Shown here one piece after another: positions 34,500 to 47,740 of a DNA stretch of 64,000 nt (positions are counted from its first letter, which is position 1; every line of letters starts with the position of its first letter). The stretch is from assembly GCA_050084515.1 (NCBI GenBank), contig CM114273.1, positions 27,404,001 to 27,468,000 of the forward strand, in the 5' to 3' direction. This stretch comes from Blasia pusilla (lineage: Eukaryota > Marchantiophyta > Marchantiopsida > Blasiales). The notes under the pieces were generated by a model that saw only the letters and a list, made by a program, of their open reading frames with translations, was not told where the DNA came from and ran no database searches. The translations under genes and the position numbers were made by a program.

Positions 34500-35452
34500 A
34501 GCCTAGGTGCAAGGGCTTGATGGTATGTCCAAACTTATTGGTTTCCATGTAACCTTGATAGTGAGCATGTCTTCAAATATAGTGTTGCCATTCGAAAATA
34601 ATGTGGGCCTATGTATGACTTGAAAGCTCACAATGTTCCAAAGTGATTGTGACCTAGGTTATGTATGGCCAAGTTTTGTATAAACTGAATATTTGGTAAA
34701 TGTTTTTTAAAGTTTCCAAAAATTGCAATCCAAAATTTTCCATTGGACATCCATCATTGACATGACACCTATGTTTTTCCCTAGATTGAAACTGAAAACT
34801 CGTATATTTCATAAATTTTCTCAAACTTTTTCCCAAAAATTCCATTCCTAATTTGTTATCCCAAATATTTTACTGAACCTTGTGGCCCTTCCCTATGACA
34901 ATCAGGAAAATCCTTCCACTCTCCTTGGATGATGCAAAGAGTCACCTTGTCCCAAACACTTGGCTCACTCATATTGGAAATCTTGTGATTCTTCCCTCAA
35001 CTAAGTATATAAGAGGCAGGTTAGGCAACTTGGAGCAACTCAAAGAAGCCACTAGCCACTAGCATAGTCCTCTTAGACTAGGGGTAAGCAATCCCAGAGG
35101 TCTTGGTATACCATGCAAGACAAAACTCAATAAGAAAGCCATAGAGATCATCCAAATGGTCGTGCAATGAGTGACGATTCTTGGAAATAATCTATGGGAT
35201 GGAAGTTGCACACGATAGATGGAAAGTTAGCTACTAGGCAAGAATATAGCCTCAAAAAAACATTGATAGTATTAATTTTTGAAGGCGCAACAACCATAGG
35301 GCAAAAAGTGCGCACCGCTCAATTTGAATAGATTCCTAGTCACCCCCAAAAATTTTCCTCAATTAAGCCAAAAACACCATATGGATAGCCTTCCCACCTT
35401 AGTATAGGGGAGAGACCATCACACCATAGTGGAAGGAGAAAAAGTAGGTAGC
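34500..35452. other. Unassigned sequence
   Basis: No gene recognised. Minor inverted and direct similarities (CCAAAAATT.CA.TCC) are weak. Only short, motif-free open frames are present. Confidence 0.35.
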
Positions 35453-35974
35453 CAAGGTTGCACATGGATAAAGTCCATGTGTGTAGACTTATGGCCATCC
35501 CTTGGACCGACATGTCCATGCATGCCCCACTACCTACAGCGTGCATCCAAGCTCGCCCTTGAGCCCATAATATAGACTTGGGCTCGCTGAGCCCCCACTG
35601 ATTTTGGAGCACATAGGAAGCCTGCGTGTGATCAGCGGTAGGCCCATAGGGCGGAGAAGGCTCAGCCACAGGCTTAGGCCCGTGGTTGAGCCCGCACAGG
35701 CTCATTGTGCAGGCCTTGAGTCTGCCATGCATGCCTTGTGCGGGCTCAGCCACGAGCCTTGTCTAAGCCCACCCAATGGGTGCCCAGTCCGCCCTGCGAA
35801 CCCACCGCGGGCCTCATGTGGGCTACAAAATAGATGCAAACTTGGCCAGCTTGGATCTATGTTGTGGGCTCGGCGGGCTCAAGGGTGGGCTCAGGTGCAG
35901 GCGGGGGACCCATTGTGCATGTCTTTGGACATGTCCATCCCATGGACGCACTTGTCTATTTCTGTGCAACCTTG
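35453..35974. mobile_element. hAT-like non-autonomous element, copy 3 (522 bp)
   Basis: Exact 11-bp inverted ends: CAAGGTTGCAC (35453-35463) and GTGCAACCTTG (35964-35974). Subterminal GACATGTCCATG and GGACATGTCCATCCCATGGAC palindromes lie on the two sides. The interior is dense in GGGCTC/GAGCCC units, as in copies 1 and 4. Target duplication is not evident. Long open frames inside on both strands result from this GC-rich repetition and are not genes. Confidence 0.75.
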
Positions 35975-38465
35975 TGTGAGATAGCATTGGATTAAGCGCA
36001 ATCCTAGCGAGGGGATCAATCGAAGAAGAGAACTATATATGGCATAGATGATCTCACATGCCTAGGAGTTCTCCGGGAGTGACATTGGGCAAGGAAAATG
36101 TATCTTGAAGAGACCTATGATACCGCTAAGAGAAGATCTCAACAACTTCTATGCCTCGAAAGGGGACGATGATGTGAAAAAAAACAGAGAGCATTCATGG
36201 TCAACTAGACGAATGATCTATCCAAATCTACCAAAGTTTTGATGATTTTTGGACTCTAGATAAGATGAAGAAATTGGAATAAAAGGACGTAATTGAATCC
36301 AACTAGATAAGAAATGTCCCCATAGCCCCAAATGGGAGAGACTTGTGAAGGTTGAGGCATAAATGCAAGTTATGTGAGAGAGTCATGAACCCCTCCCATG
36401 GGGCCCCATCATATCCACGAGAGAGTGTATGATACAAAAATCTTGCATACCTTCCCTTTTGGACTAGCAATCAACTCTCTAAGACTTCCCATCCACGATA
36501 CTTTAACTTTGTGAGTCCCCTGTTTTATATTTCAGATGGATTTTAGATCCAATTTTTTTTTTGAGGTTCATCATTTTTCTACTATACTCCTCCGTACTCG
36601 TACCTTGTTTGGATTGGTATGTGGCGGGCCAAGTTACACACTTATTGCTCGTGATACTGCACCTTTTCAGCAGAAAATGCTCGTAGCGTCGGAGAAACCG
36701 AAGACAATATAGGATTGCAAGCGAGATTATCCGAGAAGGTGAAGACGGACGATAGACAAGAAGCGCGATTCGTTCCAACCTCTCGGGACCTAAGCTTTCT
36801 CATGTGCGTTATCGATGAAAAACCCAAGGGGGATCTCTTGCGTAGATTGGATAAACCGAGGAGGTTTGTAGGATTTCTCTAGAGAATATAACCGCTGCAT
36901 ACATCCGCATGCGTTAATTCGGACAGATCGAGTCTCTTAACTTGTCTCGTGGAGCCCTAAAATGTCCGACAGGGTCGCACGAAGAAATTATGACAAACAG
37001 GAAACTGACTGCTAGCTACGCGGAATAGTTTCCGTTTCAAAATATGCTTTACTCTCGACAGCTTACTCCAAAACAGAAATAAATAGCACTCGACAAGTTT
37101 GATTCATAATCTGAAAGAATCGGGCCCACCTTGTTATAACATTCTGCACGAGAGTTTGCGCTTTTGTTGTGTGGTATGACTCGATCAACGCAATACCTAG
37201 TGCAGATCGAAGTTCCAAACCCTATCAGGCTAGTAGTCGCTGGCCCATTTTGAGCTTCACGGTAGAAATTGCCCGACAAATTCCTTGTGAGGGCCATATT
37301 GCCCGACCTGCCTCACGACATAATATAATACATGAAACAGTAAGAGAAAAGTAAATAATAAATGGAGTAGGAGAACACCGAAGCCATACTCCAGAAATTC
37401 ACGTAAATGACATTATTTGATTTGCTTTCATCGTTCCACTTTGGGTTTTCCCAAAAGGATTCGATTCCAACTAAATCTGACATTGAAATGAATGCATCTT
37501 TGTAGAGAATTATGGAATCTAATGTGGGAAAAAGAATTCCAAACACAAAAGAAAATCCCAAAACCTTAAGATGTAATATTCAAATTGATTAGTCCAATAG
37601 AATATAGAGTGTAGATATGCCAAAATAGTAGACCCTTTAGAATTTTTATTAGTAGGGTATACTCTTTATAAAGTCATAAAAATTAAATAGGAACTTGATA
37701 TTTTCAATTCCATCACTTCCCTTCATCCATAACATACCAATACATACTAACCCGTCAAATTTTATGTGAAAAAAGAGTCGTCCAAAGCTTTCTTATTATC
37801 TTCCAAGGCCTTGGTCGTTTCCAGGTTCATTCGTTACAATGAGAGGTCCATAGCAAAAGTTATAGCCTCGAAAAGGACTGAGACTCCAGCCATAACATAA
37901 TTGACAAATCCAAGTCCCCGGTCCCCCGCCCTTCAAACTCCACCACACCTTATACGTTATGGTATCTACAAATCATAACTAATATCTAACATGGAGAATT
38001 CAACTCTTTCATCCATATTTGAGATTCCGAATTTTCTAGGTTTCCTCCGAATTTGTTCGGTCTTCGTTGTCCATTTTCCCATCAGTTTCTATTAATGTTT
38101 GGTCAAATTCATATCCAGTATTTAACGTCCATGACATTCGGACCATAGGTAATTAGAAATTTACGTAGACATACCAGGTCTTGGCTGCTAGTCGAAGCCA
38201 CTGCATTGCAGGCTGCGTTCAGACTCTCGCATCTGAAGCACTAGTTTTAGAAGGTCCCGCCGACGAAATCTAAACTACTTGAACTCGATTTTAAACACAT
38301 TCACCCTTTGCTACAAACTGCCGATCCGAACCATACCGTGGATGGGTGACAGTACATACCGACCAGATTCAACCCAATTCAAATTCTAGACCTTTCAACT
38401 GTAACCACAAGATGCATTCCGATCAAACGTCCTAGGCCTTTCAAGCGATGGATATGCGCCTGCAA

Positions 38466-38612
38466 CACAGGGTCCGGGTAGTTTTTCCCCGAAACCGGTA
38501 TATTCCCTGTAAAATTTAAATTTATCTTTCTGGTCTGATAAATACAAAGGAGAACTTATTTTTTGTCCCGTGATTGAAAAATTGGATGTAAAATTTTAAA
38601 TATTCTTCCACA
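38466..38612. repeat. Dispersed repeat, copy 2
   Basis: Partner of 3698-3895: shares CAGGGTCCGGGTAGTTTTT, an AACCGGTATATTCC segment, GATAAATACAAAGGAGAACT and a TTTTAAATATTCTTCCA end. Gaps and substitutions show long divergence. Confidence 0.6.
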
Positions 38613-41055
38613 ATACCTCGATCGCAAGTTCATTCTAGCTTTCTGCAGTTACATCAACCGAAGTACGTACCTGCGTATCGAGAAACTTCTCATGCCCGGC
38701 AGCCTACTATCTTAAGTTTCTCCTCCCTCCCTTCATTTATCGTAGAGTTGATACTAATCCAAACGTACTAGTAAAAGGGCTCATGCATGATTGTGTCTGT
38801 TTCAAGCGTTTTCGAGCATTTGTTTACTTTAGTAGAATTTAGTATTAACAAGTGTGTGTGAGCCTAAATTTTTTAGAGCATTTCATTTATTTGGTTAGAT
38901 GTGCATATTGAAATTAAGATTTCACTTTTCAATCAAAATCGACAAAAAAAATCGAGTAAAAGTTTCCATATTTTTTCATTTAATAAAAGTTTGTTTTCCT
39001 GGGAGGAACATAATCCTAGTTACGTTTAACTTGGGATGTTTGGAACGGAGATGGAACAGGACGTTACCGACAAAATCGTGATCCAGATTTTACTACATCC
39101 GATGCAAGGCCGCTTTCCCGACTGCCTAGGCTCACGCGCATATTCTTGAACAGGTAAGAACGTTAATATGGGGGCAAAACTTCCAGATGCATGGTTGCAA
39201 ATTTAAGCTGTAGACCATCTTCACAAACATATCGTATGGTGGCGACTTAAATTTAACGCTAGACACGACCTATCCTCTGTCAGAACGTACGTACCCAACT
39301 TAAGTGACGTTCCCGCGGTCAAGTCGATGATAGATAAGTCGCAAGATTTAGAATTTCAAATGTCCTGCACTCAATAACGTTTGCGAGAGTGAAGCAATGC
39401 ACGCATTAGACCTAAGAAGTGACGAAAGTGATGAAGCTTCTCCACATTCCGATGATTGTAATCCTAAGCCCAGACGTCATTTGATTTAGATTCCTGAAAG
39501 GCTTGTGCGTCAAATACGACGTATAAGAGTGGCAGAATGGCTTTGCTAAACGATTAGTCTAACATGAAATTCTTCTACAAACTCATAGCCTCTACTTTTG
39601 AGCCAACCTTCACTCCAGTTGAAAGAGGGAAAACGACTAGTTTTCTGAAAGAGTGCTTCAAACGCATCTTTCTCTCTGAAGCTCAAAACCTACACAGGTA
39701 CTGTGGTAGACCGCTTGGATTCTTTTGAAGGCACCTCAGAAAATCAATTGGAGACTAACATTAGGGTTGAAAAAATAAAAACATCGTGGATAAACGATGA
39801 CGCAAGAAGAACTTCAAGAAGACAGCTAGATCCACGCACACAACCAACGGGAAATTAGTTCTCTCCCAACCCAGGTCTAGGTCAATAATATTCAAGCCAT
39901 CTCAACCAGGCGACATATATACTTCTTTGCTGTTAAATTCAAAATATGCATCAATAAAAGAGATGACAGGGACATGTGAGAATTGCGAACACTCGGTGTT
40001 ATTTCACTTACGTACCTTGTCCGGCCCAACAGTCCATCCACAAGCTCGAGACAGTTCAACGGCTATCGCAGTCATCATGTATGTTCTCACTTGAGACACG
40101 AGCATTTTGGCATCATCCAAAGGAAGGTCCAAGACTTCTCGTACTACTACGTCAGTCAGGAATAAGGAAACCATGAGGTATCAGAAACAATGTTGCGCTA
40201 GCACATGTCAAGGAAATCGAAACTCCAGAGCTGGACACTGTACCACATGTTTAGAATTGTAAAGTCTATGTACTTAAATTGGCAAAAGGCGAAAGTTACT
40301 TCCTTATTGGGTCCTAAGGTGACAACGATTTTGTCAAACTTTACACGATAATGAAACGCAGTTGTTAGGGTTCAATCCTTAGATTCGTAGATGATTATTG
40401 ATGGAGCTCATCGACTGTGTCCCTATATATTTATTTAACAGACATCTCATGTGGTCGCTCTTAAGGTTGGTACGCGAAAGACTTGTTTCGAGGACTGTAA
40501 GTTATTCACGTCACCATCTTCAGCATCTACGCAGTCCACTAGAAGGCTGACCGACCAGATACAGAATCAACGTCGGCATGGAGAGCCTCAAGCCATTTCC
40601 CGTCTCCGACCAGAATGTGTAACGGTTATCAGCGGAGGTGGAGCTCTCTTTCCGAGCTTTCATCGGAACACTTGCATCGGTGTCAGTTTGCTCATATGCA
40701 CGTTGACACCCACATGCCGTCACCAGGACCAGTATCCACATGACATTTCTTTCTCTACGACCAACAACGCTTGCAACCACTCGCAACACCCCCACCCAAA
40801 AAAAAATCACCGTAAAGCAAATCAGAATGAGCAAATCACACAAAGAGCTCGAATTACAGCTGGGGAGGTATAGTTGACGGCCTTCGATAGCCCAGACTTG
40901 ATCCACACCTCGCTGCACCACCGTTCAACCCCGTAAATTTTCGCTGGTCGCAACCCTCCGATTGCACAGCCGACTCATCTCCTGCTTCTCCACTTTGTCT
41001 CGTCGGAGAGAATTGCATTCGGTTATTAATGCGACTTGCCAAAACTCACCTCACA

Positions 41056-41080
41056 GCTACCCAACCCGCGGTTGGGTAGC
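41056..41080. repeat. 11-bp hairpin
   Basis: GCTACCCAACC (41056-41066), CGC loop, GGTTGGGTAGC (41070-41080). Isolated; no associated element found. Confidence 0.75.
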
Positions 41081-42618
41081 GGCTCTAGGTTCATCTGTCG
41101 GCAATGAATTGTAAGTCCCTTCTTCGGGATATTCTATGGAGCTCAAAGCCTCTCCTACACATGGAGCGAGACGCGTGCATGAATAGACCCAGTTCTCAAA
41201 CCTTACATCTCCAAATGCTCCGTGCCAAATAAACACACAGTTCATGCCACACACAACCACACGCTCCATTCAACGGGCTGTTCCAGCATGAATACGGGAT
41301 CGCATATGAAAACGCACAAAAGATATACATGGAGGCGGTTGGCGTTCGAAACGAAAGATGGTGCAACTGCAGGTCAAGTTGAAGTCTTGGAGTCACTAGA
41401 GGGTAATTCACATAATTCTCTGTCGACGATGCAATAGAGGAGCTGCGGAAAAGCAATACGAGGTCGATCACTGAAAGCGCAAGACAACAAAGGCAATCCG
41501 AACGAAGTCCATGGTGTCCGAGAGGTTGACGCTGTCGGATCGGATCGCATCAGACCCGCGTCACGGTTGCAAAATCTAGAATATTGAGGTCACTATCTGC
41601 AAGGACACAGAAATCGAACATGGGCATCAAACAAAACTGAAAACTAATCGTATTCAAATGGTGGAACAAGCTCTTCCTATCGGGTCGTGACCACTGAGAT
41701 AACGTTTAGGATGGCCAAATCCACAACATCAGCGCGTCATCAATTCCTTCACGTCGATACCAAACACGAAACGGATTCCTTGGGCCGGTTACCTTCGGGA
41801 AACTACAACTCCTGCGATCAGCGATCGCCTCCCGTCCAAACTGAGAAGAACGGGTGGTCATCGGAGGCGGCCCAAGAACTGTGGAAGAGAGGGTTTTGAT
41901 CGCTTTATCGCTTAGAAGTTTGAAGGGGAGTGTTCGTCTGATTACACACGGGAAACTTTTGCTTCCAAGCCATCCGCTTTAAACAAACCAGGTCCTACAA
42001 GAATAGGACAAACAAAGTCGAAAGAGAACCAACGGGAAGGGGGACGAGGGAGTCTCCGTTCCCGCCCGCGAGGGTGGGACGAGGTCCCGCGATGGCGCCG
42101 CCCGGCCGCCGGAACGAGAGGATAGCTCCATCACACGTTTTTATCGAAGTGCATCATTCTTAAAAAGAGAACCAACGGGAAGAAAGTGATCTAAACAAAT
42201 AGGATCGAAAATATAAAACTTAACTTGAGAACAATTCGAGCAGCTTTGAATCTCTTGAAACACTTGAGACGGGAAGCCTTGGAGTGGATATAAAGACACC
42301 GCTTATGCCTTTTGAAATGTCACTCATATTTAATATTATCAAGGTTTGGATGAAAAAGTTGCACTTAAATATTTTTCACCTAAAAGTCATCATGAGCCCA
42401 AGATATTTTATTTTAAATCGATTATTTGGTGGGGAGTAAATAGTGTGACTCCTTAAAATTGTGGGAGAATTTGAGCCGAGAATTCTTATAGAATGGTAAG
42501 CACCTGTTTTGAGGAAGGATCCTTCATACACAATGCAACTCTCCATTCCCGCCCACAAGGGGGACGAGGTCTTAAGAGAACGGGTGTGCGATGGTGCCGC
42601 CGGCCGTCATGACGAGAA

Positions 42619-43002
42619 TATGGTTGCACGGAAATGGAAATGTCCTCGGACATGCTCGGACCGTACCTGAGCCCGCCAAGTAGACCCTGGCTCACGGAGC
42701 CTGCACCCATTGCATGGCGCCGCAAGGCGGGCTCCAGGCGGGCATGTGTGCTCAAGGTAGGCACGTGTCCGCTTGGGGCGGGCAGGTGCGGGCAAGCACG
42801 GGCTCAAATCTGATTGGGCGCGGGCTCTGGACGGGCATGTGCGGGCTCCAAGTGGGCATATGCAAGCAGATGAGGGTTCTGAGTAGGTAGATGCACGCTT
42901 AGGGCCCGCATGCAGACCCCGCGTCCGAGTACTCGGGCCCGTACGGACATGTCCGTCCATAGGACGGACATAAGTCCACGGACACAGACGTGTGCAACCT
43001 TG
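42619..43002. mobile_element. hAT-like non-autonomous element, copy 4 (384 bp)
   Basis: Left end TATGGTTGCAC (42619-42629) is a degraded form of CAAGGTTGCAC; right end GTGCAACCTTG (42992-43002) is intact. Contains GGACATGTCCGTCC and GGACGGACATAAGTCC beside the right end and GGGCTC-type repeats inside. Directly outside the right end, 43005-43160 is a pyrimidine-rich block that matches the interior of copy 5 (61458-61620). The border here may therefore be an internal end of a larger composite. Confidence 0.65.
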
Positions 43003-45595
43003 ATATGGACCCCACCTTTCCCTTCTTTCTCATTCCGCTTACTTGCCTTCGTGTTCCATACGCCCCCATTTCTTCCTCCCTCCCCTTCCACTCCCTCCTC
43101 ACTCATTGGTCCTCTCATCCTTGCATTGCATTCCATCATGGACTAAAAATATGGAACCCTAAGGATTTTCACATGCTTCTCTAAAAAAAGTTCAAAGTTA
43201 TTTTACAACCTCATATATAAAAGACTTTCTCGGCGCATCTTCTTGTCGGTGTTTCTAACTTCCATGTGTTTAGTAGTGGAATTCAGGTTGGATTAGCACC
43301 CGCGTTTCATCACCTCTTTGACTCTCTTTTAATCTAAAGAGTTTAAGGCTTTTCTAGTAGTTTCCAATTACTATGATATTATTGGATGGGACTCGATTCG
43401 AGGAATGATTCTCAAATCATCACATCGTCTTCAAGTGCAAGCAACTCAGACGAGAATCGTTTGAATGTTCACATCAAGCTAGCATCGTCCAACGAAGAAG
43501 GTGCCCATGAGCCAACAGACGGAAAAGATGCAATGAAGAAGAAGAAAGGCAAAAGTGGTTCGAAGCAGGAGAGAGTATTGCCAACACAAAAACTCGTATC
43601 ATGTTTAGGCATACGCTAACTCCTTTCCTGCTTTAGGCATATGCTAACTCAGGAGAGGGAATTCCAACATGTGCCAAAAGGAAACATCGTGAAGACGACC
43701 CCATCAACCCCATCAAAGGAGAGAAAGTCTCGATTGCTTTTGGCTCCAAAGTATGATGGTCTCCATTTTTTCAAAACTGTTGTGAGTCAGATCCTAAAGT
43801 GAGAGCAAAGGACATGCTTCCTTTTGAACACGGACGGGATGGCCAAGAGGGAGAATCCCCAGACGTTGTCTCGTGTGTCGGAGTGGGAGCCACTTCTTGA
43901 CACATGGGAGCCAAAATACGCTCTGAATGCCCTTGGAAGAGAGGCCGAGATAGATTTCGGGCATGATGTCGCGGACTATCACGCGAACGGAGACTCATTC
44001 AATGGAAGAGGCATTGCTATACGCTCAGATGTTGATGCACGCGAGCTCTTTGGTTCGGAGCTCCACCGAGATCGCGGTCTACGGTAGCTGGAAGTATGAG
44101 TTCAGAGGGAGCAGGGTGAGGGTGCCGCCCTGGCAGTGCGCTCCTCCCTCGTTTGCGATAACGCTCAGGAACTGGATGTCTATGACATTGTTGCCGTTGG
44201 CACTCTGGCACCATGGCACACGGCAGTGCAAGGAGGAGCGCCAACATAGGATTCATCGCGTCTCCTGGATCACGCTTCGTGATCAATGCTCTTGATATGC
44301 TCAACGTAGAATTTCCCTTCATCGTGGTGGTGATATCAAGGACGTTGTATCTAATATCATCGTTTTTATTCTCTCCTTCGTCCAGTTTTGATTCCCTGTG
44401 CTGTTCTCAGTGCTTGTACAATGAATCAAAAGACATTTTTTCCAACTCCGAGAGTTGGCTCCCAGCGCTGGCTACGTAGCTCCACCCGAAAGAAGAGATC
44501 GGTGAGAGGCGCACCCAAAAAGTGGAACTTCCAGGGCTTCGACTTTTTAGTGCATCTTTTTGGTGATAATCCTGCTATCTACGCACACTACCACACTAAG
44601 CACAGTAAAGTTATGAGGTAGGTAGGTAGGAAACACGGGAGGATGCCATAATTGCCTAAGCAATTATCGAGAACGTGTCCAACGTCAGGAACTTAGAATT
44701 CGTAGGCGAAGATTGGGAAACCATAAGGTGATCTCCTACACGGTCTTCATAAGTTGGGTTGGTTTGGGAACTTTGCACGAACCGATGCGCAAGGTTTTTC
44801 GATCGGGCTTGATTCAGGCATTGCCGGCCTTTCCTTTAGAATCTGTCATTTTCACGTGAGAAAGGTGGCATTCACAGTGCCTCCATCCCCTCCCCTCCCC
44901 TCTCTCTCTCTCTCTGGCGCTCTTTCTGTGGCCCTCTCTCTCTATGGACGACTAAGGAATTTTTTTCTGTGAAAGATAGCCAACATGCAACAGTCTAGTG
45001 GGTACGTGCAAGATAGCCAACATGCCCAAAATAGCATTCTTGCAAGCCTCAAAGGTGAACTGTCACAATGCATAGGACTGAGCGAGTTGGAATATCAAGC
45101 ACAAATCTCACCTCTGGATCGGAGTAGGGCTTCTTGGATCTTCAGCTTGTTTAGCTTCCTTCCACACCTTCCTTCCACCCACGAATCCAACTTGGCCTCC
45201 TCTCCAGCTTGGACTCCAACTCCCAAATCTCCTGTAACATTCCACAATTATACAAAATTCCTACAGTAACTATGTGCAGATGAGGGCCTCACCCTGATAC
45301 GCTCTTGTGAGAGTCGAAGCCTTGGAAAGTATTGTAAGGAGATCACAAGCCTCTAACCCATGTCACTTGTGTGAATAGAAGCCTCGGAAATTAAAGCCTT
45401 TTTATGTGAGTAGCTAAGGTACCCCGGTTCCATAAGGTGGAATACCTCGTGCTTCACTTCTTATAGAAAGTGAAAAAAAGGTTTTCTTTCCGGTTTTAGT
45501 AACCCCTGTTTTTGCTTAATAGTATAGTTGAGCACTTTCTAGATTTATTCTCTAGGCCTACGTTCAATTAATAAAAAAATTTTGGCTAGAATATT
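43003..45595. other. Pyrimidine-rich repeat, then unassigned sequence
   Basis: 43005-43160 (CCCCACCTTTCCCTTCTTTCTC, then CTTACTTGCC and CATCATGGA.TAAAA) recurs inside the element at 61367-61696. Beyond it, the plus-strand open frame 43386-43619 gives a Ser- and Lys-rich 77-residue product with no family, and 43824-44087 is similar. I do not support either as a gene. CT-rich tract at 44897-44945. Confidence 0.35.
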
Positions 45596-45835
45596 CCATC
45601 GTCCTTGAGGAATCCTAGTGAGAGGTATGGTCAAACATGCCATATGCCATCATCTCGAACACCCATCACAGATTAGCATAATGGCTGCACTACGGGCGCA
45701 ACCACACAACATACACCACAAGCCTGTAGGAACTATTGCTAAGCTCGGATCAACTATGTCGACAATGTTCGGAAGATGACATGACGCACAGTTACGCACA
45801 TGGTCCTTCCAAACCATACCATGGCGTCCCTCCAA
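45596..45835 (-). pseudogene. Integrase tail and truncated PHD finger, copy B
   Basis: The frame reads WKDHVRNCASCHLP and VDPSLAIVPTG, then a PHD finger from 45715: CMLCG, MLICDGCSR, a TGA in place of the next Gly, and in the same frame WHMACLTIPL and RIPQGRW. Cys4-His-Cys ligands up to CLT are kept. The element breaks off right after Trp, before the final CPxC. This copy shows that the CDGC ligand pair missing in copy A is ancestral. Confidence 0.8.
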
Positions 45836-46960
45836 TAAGAGAACATCAGAACGCCATGGGCATCACTCTTCGAAACAACTCACCCCTCTGAGAACATGCT
45901 CGCATCCATACATCAGGGTCATCAAGGTTCAACATCTCATCAATATGTGGACGAATGGCCCCAGGTAAATCTGGCTCTCGGCCATAAAGCAACAAGTACG
46001 GTGAGAAAGATACTAAGGATGCATGTCTGCTGAATCTGTATCCCAACGCCAACCACGGACAGGTCCCAATCTCCTAGGTGACCTCTTTGCAAGCCATACT
46101 TGGGTAGTCCTCTCTTCACCATCTGCACAATCCGCTCCGCTAGTTCATCCGCCTCAAGATGATCTCGCGAAGTAGTGCGGTGATCAATCAGTGTCTGATC
46201 ACACAAGGCCAGAAATTCCCCGCGGAACTCTGTGGTCTGTCAACACCTCAGCTGGTGCGCCGTAATGACTCAACACTCGATCTAGGAAGGCATACGCTAC
46301 TCCCTCACTCGCTTTGTGAGGCAATGCAACCAACTCTATCCACTTCGAGAAGTGCTCGACCATCACCAACACATAACGAAAATGGTGCTCCGTCAAAGGC
46401 AAAGGTCATGCAAAATCCAAACTCCATCTATAACCTAAGCCCATGATCGAAAGTGGATGCAACGGTGGAGTTGAAGCATTGAATGATGCTCGGACTCGAT
46501 CACACACCATGCATCTAGCAACAAACTGTTGAACGTCAATCTGCATGCCTCGCCATCAATACTGAATCTAGAGCAAGCAATATGTCCGCTTCACTCCAAA
46601 ATGACCCAACTCCTCGTGGGCATGACGCACCAAACGTGCTCTCTGCGAAGGACGAGGCACTACACACTCTCTACCATCCTCCCACACTTGCAACACATAT
46701 GTGCCCTCCCAGCGGAACCATCTGACTGGATGTAGGATCCGATCGAGCTCTCTAGAATCCACTGTGCTTGCGACGTTGCCAATACGCAGGCATTCCAAGA
46801 CCACTCCATCGTCGTGAATATCTCGGCCACTTGTCGTCTCCTCACCGGCCTCTAGATCTAAGGACTCTCCATCAGACCTCGCCATCGAAGTCTCAACAAT
46901 TTGGCTCTCCATAGCCAATAAGCCCAAATAGGTTGACGCATGCCATCTTGGCACCAACTC
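45836..46960 (-). pseudogene. Integrase, copy B
   Basis: Pieces in several frames: HAHEELGHFGVKRTY (HH part of the zinc site) near 46610; LTEHHFRYVLVMVEHFSKWIELVAL (46402-46199) with DRVLSHYGAPAEVLTD holding the second catalytic Asp. Then, after a deletion and frameshift, CDQTLIDHRTTSRDHLEADELAERIV has the catalytic Glu in ELAERIV. Downstream, LPGAIRPHIDEMLNLDDPDVW matches copy A. Confidence 0.8.
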
Positions 46961-47740
46961 CTCATCACTCTCACCATACCAATGAGCTTCAGTCACATCT
47001 TGCTGACTTGGGCATGGGTTACGGCTCAAACTATCTGCATCCTAGTTGAGCGTCCTAGATCTATGCATCACTTGGAAGTCATACTCCTGCAACAAAAGAG
47101 CCCACCTCGTAAGCTTTCTTGTAAGCTTGTCGGACTCCATCAACCACTTAAGTGGCTAATGATCACTAATGATGGTAAAGGGATTTCCGAATAGATAACA
47201 TCTGAAATGTGCGACAGCCCACAATGCAGCCAAGTACTCACCCTCATACGAGCTATACTTTGCCTCTACAACGTTGTTCGAGCAACTAGCATAAGCCATC
47301 ACGAACTCTCTACCATCATCGTCATGCTGGGTGAGCACGGCTCCAAGCCCCAACATGCTCCAATCGATATGCAACTGGAAAGGATGCCCCCTGATCGGTC
47401 TCCTCAATATGGGCGCGAACCTCAATCTGTCCTTGAGCATCTGAAATGCTCTCTCTTGCTCATCCCCCTAGTGCCACTCTTGATGCACCTTGGTGATCAA
47501 GGTTAGCGGCTTCGCAATTGAACGGAAACCCTCGACAAATTGTCGATAGAAGTTCGCCAATCCCATGAATGCAGGAACTCAACTGACATCTATAGGGCGT
47601 GGAATGCGTGAAATGACCTCAAACTTTGTCTCTTGCACACCAAGGCCCCCTGGGTATATCGTATGACCCAAGTACTCAATCTTGTCATAGAAGAACTTAC
47701 ACTTGCCTGGATATAGCTTCAGCCCATGTAATTGCAATCG
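46961..47740 (-). pseudogene. RT connection and RNase H, copy B
   Basis: 47440-47156 is open and clear: HPFQLHIDWSMLGLGAVLTQ (catalytic Asp), AYASCSNN, EAKYSSYEGEYLAALWAV (catalytic Glu) and FGNPFTIISDH (catalytic Asp). The following TAG replaces the Gln codon seen in copy A (HQPLKW). Upstream YLGHTIYPGGLGV and FMGLANFYRQFVEGFRS form the thumb and connection. Another TAG replaces Gln in LNQDAD. Confidence 0.88.

Larger units (their letters stand above)
35975..42600. other. Long gene-poor stretch
   Basis: No coding region could be supported over 6.6 kb. A member of the dispersed repeat family lies at 38466-38612 and a small hairpin at 41056-41080. Segments beginning AGAACCAACGGGAAG occur at 42025 and 42164, and a TTCCCGCCC..GACGAGGT block occurs at 42058 and again at 42545, so the last 600 bases are internally duplicated. 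The open frame 40451-40873 (plus) and its antisense partner show no family motif. Confidence 0.4.

Noticed and set aside
35604-35984. Open frames on both strands inside the 35.5-kb element
   Set aside because: They follow from GGGCTC/GAGCCC repetition within the non-autonomous element.
40451-40921. Overlapping long open frames on both strands near 40.5-40.9 kb
   Set aside because: No motif in either direction, typical of stop-poor random sequence at this GC content.
43386-44087. Possible host gene exons with a Ser/Lys-rich product
   Set aside because: No domain and no convincing splice sites. The low-complexity product gives no support.
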